Below, in pieces: positions 60,501 to 64,000 of a stretch of DNA of 64,000 nucleotides. Source of the stretch: Paratinospora sagittata (taxonomy: Eukaryota; Streptophyta; Magnoliopsida; Ranunculales; Menispermaceae); the NCBI GenBank assembly GCA_035771175.1, contig CM069600.1, positions 2,323,501 to 2,387,500 of the forward strand, written 5' to 3'. The notes under the pieces were generated by a model. It made no database searches and was not told the DNA's origin. It was given only the letters and a program-made list of their open reading frames with translations. Made by a program: the position numbers and the translations under genes. Each line of letters starts with the position of its first letter. Within the stretch, counting starts at the first letter, position 1.

Positions 60501-60750
60501 ACCTCCAGACAAATCAGTTGTTCAAAAGGTGGCAGATGCGTATGAGATGTTGGGTTCATTAGAAGAGAAAAAGAGGGTGTTGGATAAGTACAACTATCTA
60601 TTCAGCGAGACATGGAAAGGGCAGCCAAAGAAATCTAGTAAGGCTTCAAAGAAGAAAGTAAAGAAATCAGGTACTTTCTCTACTCCATTTTTTATTTATT
60701 TATTTTTTATTTTTTTGAAAAGTACTCCATGTTTATTAGAATCTGGATAG
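56253..60750 (+). CDS. Short pentatricopeptide repeat (PPR) protein, organelle-type
   Basis: Coding exons: 56253-56329, 57258-57288, 57563-57700, 58071-58169, 59347-59490, 59718-59930 and 60469-60670 or on to 60750. The start is MGAHYNLRKACLS. The N terminus is Ser/Arg-rich with few acidic residues, which suits import into an organelle. The core reads DSKEAVYGALDAWVAWEQ, then KWMLSKGQGSTMGTYHQL, DMDHRAEEAHRFWVKK and KLMISIYYRNNMLERLVK. This belongs to the short plant PPR group around At4g18975 and At4g21190 (EMB1417), which bind organelle RNA; the exact orthologue is not certain. The Lys-rich tail KKSSKASKKKVKKSG either runs to a stop at 60748-60750 or splices onward, with an acceptor possible near 62514. 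Exon 59347-59490 ends at a GC donor. A 58000-58020 segment may be an extra small exon. Confidence 0.82.
57421..57516. repeat. Compound (CTT)n(ATT)n microsatellite
   Basis: Nine CTT units pass directly into about 23 ATT units in an intron of the PPR gene, 45 bases before the next acceptor. This could affect splicing if it changes in length. Confidence 0.95.
58276..58463 (-). mobile_element. tRNA-derived SINE with 14-bp TSD
   Basis: Minus strand: GGAGTTGGCATAGTGGTTGC (box A) and CTAGGTTCGAAACTC (box B), with a T-run on the plus strand. The flanks are ATAATCAACAAATC (58262-58275) and ATAACCAACAAATC (58464-58477), one difference. It lies antisense in a PPR intron. Confidence 0.82.
58560..59106 (-). 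mobile_element. RTE-type LINE remnant in a PPR intron
   Basis: Minus-strand codons include LKGKFYK, TECWAIKK, KDKIRNEHI and LRWFGHIQ with many breaks, the C-terminal region of plant RTE reverse transcriptase. The left part (ACTAAGCCTTTTCCCAACTA, GATCGGCTACATGAATCC) is the usual 3' tail of that family. The copy at 24733-24958 is related. Confidence 0.72.
60082..60224. repeat. Foldback hairpin in the last PPR intron
   Basis: GGGACTCGGGTGCAAACTCA on the left faces TTGAGTTTGGTACCCGAGTT on the right. The arms are about 63 bases, imperfect, and close with TTAGAGC and GCTCTAGGAT around a loop of about 15 bases. It could be a small MITE or a small-RNA precursor. Confidence 0.8.
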
Positions 60751-60751
60751 G

Positions 60752-60930
60752 AGTAATGCTAAAGAAAGTTTTAAAAAACCCCTAAATCCAAACTCAAGTG
60801 ATGTGACATCATCTATACGGTTGATTGAATGATGCAAAATTCAAATGATAACAAATTCATGGTGTAGATGATGCAACCTTGAGTTTGGATTTTGAGTTTT
60901 TCTTTTAAAAGTCTCTAGCGTTGCTCATAT
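60752..60930. mobile_element. MITE with ~48-bp inverted ends
   Basis: GAGTAATGCTAAAGAAAGTT at the left faces, read inward from the right, GAGCAACGCTAGAGACTTTT. Both go on to AATCCAAACTCAAG. It lies just after the PPR exon at 60469-60670. Confidence 0.65.
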
Positions 60931-63060
60931 ATAGATATTATTTCTTTGTAATCACCTATTTGCTTCACTTTTGGTTCTCAATATTTAAACAAGTATGGGC
61001 AATGAAGAAAGTTTTTTTTTTTTTTTTTGAGCTTATGAAGAGAGAAACTAAAAAGTATGATTAATATGAGCCTTTTTATTGTCTATTCACAAAGATGTTA
61101 GGAGTCTCATATGCTTGCATTAGCACTATCTCTTGTGCATTAGCACCATCTCTTGCTCGTTCATGAACATGCATGGCATGCATGGCACATGTTATATAGA
61201 TAGATGGATTTTGGTTCCAGTTAATTACCATTTTGGTCAATTATTTATAGACCATCTCTCTCTCTTTTCCTTCTTCGGGACAAGATATTTGTAGGCCATC
61301 TTAGTATGCCTAGATCTCCCCTTATCGGGTTCTTCATGTTGTGGGTTCTCAACTCCAGAGTTTAGTCTCACATCGACTACGCAATTGTTGGACTTCGAGC
61401 CTAAACAGATAAAGATAAAACTAGAAATTGAGACAGAATCAAATACTCAATAGGTTCTCTATCTCATTTGTATCTAGATTGATACGGGACTCTTATCTCT
61501 TAGAGATCCGAGTTGATATTAAGTACCTAATCAATGTATATCATCATCCCTTACAGGTTTATTCACCAACCAAAAACATGCTTTTGAAAAACTCTCAAGT
61601 AAAATTTCGTGGGTTGTCTCTCCCAAGGAGTTCTTGGGCTGTGGATATTGGTCTCATGCTCAGATTTGTGGCATGAGACAAGCCGTGAAGTGAAGGAATG
61701 TGAGTGTATGATTTTTTCAAAGATTCTGGCAACTTCCGCATTTAATTTATTTACCTTCCTTTATCTACAATGTTATTATGAGTTAAGACTATTTAGAAGT
61801 TTCGTCCCCTCACACTAGCAAGAGATTTTTTTCCAATGAGAAAAACAAAGCCTCTCGGGACCTGCCCACCAAGGTACGTGCTGAATTCTAAATCCACAGG
61901 CCCAAGGCCCAATGTGAGGGCTGTAGGAGAGTCAATACCTTGTAACATGTGGGGGCGGCCCAAAATGAATTTCAAAACTTTAGTTTGTGGATTCGAGGAT
62001 GATACAACACTCACATCCTCAAATTTCCACTTCAACTTGTGATCTTCCTTAGCTTTTTAAAATCATTCTATGCATCTTATAATCGTCAACATGAACCAAA
62101 AAAAAAAAAAAAAACTTAGAATGATGCATTTGACTTGGATCATTGTGATGGCTGGCATGTTCAGAGGAGCAAAACTGCCTGAAAAACAGTTCAGAAAATT
62201 TCAGCGGTGCCATGGATAGTGCAAAAGCACAATGCAGCTAGGACCCTCGTCATTATTCACAAAAACCGCAATATTGCAGGCTCTTGTTTCTGCAACATTT
62301 TCTTGCTGCGAATTACTTGGTGTTCTTCATCTGCAGAGTACAGAGCAATGGCAGAAGAAAAAGGGTTTTCTTTGACCTGAAAAAGTACAGAGGAACAAGT
62401 ATTTGCTCAATTTTTTATATCTTTTCCTGTTCTTGGGATTGATTAGTGACATTTTTCCTCTCTTTTTTCTTTCTTTTTCTTTTTATCTCTTTTGGTTTTT
62501 GTTATATATATATAGGGAGGAGGATTGTAAAAGAAAATCATAGTTGGTGGAAGCTAACAAGCTATCATTTACAAAGAGATTCATCATTAGTTACAATGTT
62601 GTCTAGTTTATTATACTGAAACTTATGTGGTTTGTTGCTGCATAATTTACATATAATTTTTAAACTTCAGTTCGATATCAGTTGTTGGCAAAAAAAAAAC
62701 TTTGAAAACATACTTTATTGATATTATCAGTAAGAGTTGTTTGATCATTTTGAATAACGCATCAACACATGACTCGAAGCAATTTAACTTTTTTTTTTTT
62801 TTTTTGGAAAAAGAGTCAATCTAACTTAAATGAGTACTTTCACCAATCATTTTATTGATTGATATTTGTATTCTTTTTCTTATTCAAAAAGAGATAATAC
62901 ACCTAACCAACAAAGTCATAGCGGAAATTGTGAGGGTAAGTACTCCGCGAACTCATCTTTTTGCGGTAAAATTTTACTTGGAAGAGTTTTTCTGAGATTT
63001 ACTTGTAGTTTTAGCATTTCTGAAATCTCATCTTTATTTTGTTTCTGAACATCGATTGTA
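60931..63060. other. Sequence right of the PPR gene
   Basis: No gene is firmly supported. TTTAGTCTCACATCGACTAC near 61362 is a motif common in plant retroelement sequence. A possible final PPR exon starts after TATATATATAG at 62515. At 62748 the motif AATAACGCATCAACACATGA is a diverged core of the MITE family seen at 14482. Confidence 0.4.
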
Positions 63061-63075
63061 AAGCTTCAAGAAGCT

Positions 63076-63204
63076 ATGTCTTTCGAATCTCCGACTTCTT
63101 CTTCGTTGTCTTTCCGCCTCGGTCGCTCTTCGAATGCAACTCTAGTCGGCAATTTCTTGGCATCTGAGAGAACAAGGAGGGTTTCTGAAGGAAACAGTAA
63201 GTGA
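63076..63204 (+). CDS. Small ORF, possible upstream ORF or first exon of a gene running off the right edge
   Basis: An ATG at 63076 opens 42 codons (MSFESPTSSSLSFRLGRSSN and on to EGNSK), ending at TGA 63202-63204. The block 63080-63310 is less AT-rich and purine-rich, as in plant gene starts, and a donor-like GGTAATCTC follows at 63309. No protein family is recognised. It may be an upstream ORF in the leader of a gene outside the window, or a coding exon with a donor at GGAAACA|GTAAGT. Confidence 0.3.
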   Translation: MSFESPTSSSLSFRLGRSSNATLVGNFLASERTRRVSEGNSK

Positions 63205-63764
63205 AGATTCTGCTGGGAGCAGAGCAAGGAAGTAGAACGTTGAGATTGGTGAAGATTTGCGAAGCTGAACGAAGAAGCGGGATCTGAAATTCAACGCTAG
63301 CACTCTACGGTAATCTCAATTTACTTTTTGTGTAATCTATTAAGCGAACTGAGCTCTGTTTTTTTCGAATGTTTTTTGCCTGAAATGCCTTTTTTTTTGT
63401 TGTAATCTCTGATTTTATTACGTGTTGATTGTTTGTCTGGTGAGCTAATTACATTAGCATTAGTGACAATTAATTCAAAATTGACTCCCAAAGTGAATTA
63501 ATATTAATATATATTGGGTAATAACACTACGCTCGTTCCTAATTTTTTTTGAATATTTTGTGGATGCGTGTGTATTATGTAATATTCTTAAATACATATA
63601 TATTTTCAAAATATTTAAAAATTTGGTACCAATGTCAAAAAATAATGTTGACATACAGCGTATATGTAGCATTACTCATTATTATTTACAAGATGGTAAC
63701 TTGCAAATTTTTTTTATTTGGTGTTATTCCTCCGGATTTAAGTTCTTTTTAATTCTATTTTGTT

Positions 63765-63875
63765 TTAAATTACCTCCCACCAACTCACTGTTGGCCAACA
63801 AGTGGTGGGAGGTGACTCAAACTCGAGACCTTAGGTTAGATGTACTTGCACACCTAACCACTGAACCAGCTCACC
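63765..63875 (-). mobile_element. tRNA-derived SINE (degenerate)
   Basis: Minus strand: GGTGAGCTGGTTCAGTGGTT (box A) and GGTCTCGAGTTTGAGTCACC (box B). The 3' extent is uncertain. Confidence 0.65.
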
Positions 63876-64000
63876 ATAATTATAACACTACATATCAAAT
63901 TTAAATATATATTTTTTTTATATACTCAACCCTTGCAAATTTTACCTTTTTACGTTTTCGTACTTTTATTTTATCTTTGAAAAATGTTTTATGTACGCTG

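Noticed and set aside
61836..62042. Overlapping ORFs on both strands near 61800-62040
   Set aside because: No family features, no splice context and no codon bias seen; probably repeat-derived sequence.
36761..63875. tRNA genes suggested by box A and box B motifs
   Set aside because: No acceptor stem or cloverleaf can be closed. T-runs and target-site copies show that these are SINEs.

Overview
This is nuclear DNA from a flowering plant, almost certainly a eudicot. The evidence is GT-AG introns, AT-rich intergenic sequence, plant-type protein families (POLLENLESS3/TDM1, ZAC-type ArfGAP with a C2 domain, short PPR protein, plant RPT4) and plant transposon families (hAT, L1- and RTE-type LINEs, tRNA-derived SINEs, MITEs). 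The species cannot be told from the sequence. No bacterial-style operons, CRISPR arrays or genuine tRNA/rRNA genes were seen. A run of 100 N at 33747-33846 shows that this is a scaffold with at least one join of unknown size.

Five protein-coding genes can be reconstructed exon by exon. (1) A RING-CH zinc-finger (MARCH-like) E3 gene runs leftwards from 10464 and continues off the left edge; its introns carry three hAT-type elements and a SINE. (2) A POLLENLESS3/MS5/TDM1-type TPR gene runs rightwards, 17440-21424, and is complete at 802 codons; its 5' leader, fourth intron and 3' end each contain a local tandem duplication. (3) A 26S proteasome ATPase RPT4 gene runs leftwards, 28152-24207. It lacks its first coding exon in the window and has a 2-bp deletion in a conserved exon. 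(4) An AGD12/ZAC-like ArfGAP-C2 gene runs leftwards from 48589 and lacks the exons after 41556. (5) A short PPR protein gene runs rightwards, about 54600-60750 or slightly beyond. A possible 5' exon of a further rightward gene lies near 63076.

The centre (28.2-41.4 kb) is repeat-dominated. It holds a dead 2.7-kb hAT element with BED/DUF659 transposase remnants and a second hAT-like MITE nested inside it, both with exact 8-bp target-site duplications. It then has an LTR fragment, the N gap, and a roughly 5.8-kb satellite array. The array has ~49-bp monomers arranged in a ten-monomer higher-order repeat of about 486 bp. It sits between two pieces of a leftward LINE reverse transcriptase and is itself invaded by a LINE tail, a MITE and a SINE. 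Both flanking conserved genes (RPT4 and the ArfGAP) lose exactly the end that faces this block, which suggests a rearrangement or assembly join there.

The genes do not form a functional cluster; each belongs to an unrelated housekeeping or developmental process. The most unusual content is the satellite with its higher-order structure, the nested dated-by-TSD hAT insertions, the broken RPT4, the GC-AG introns and the recent duplications in the TDM1-like gene.
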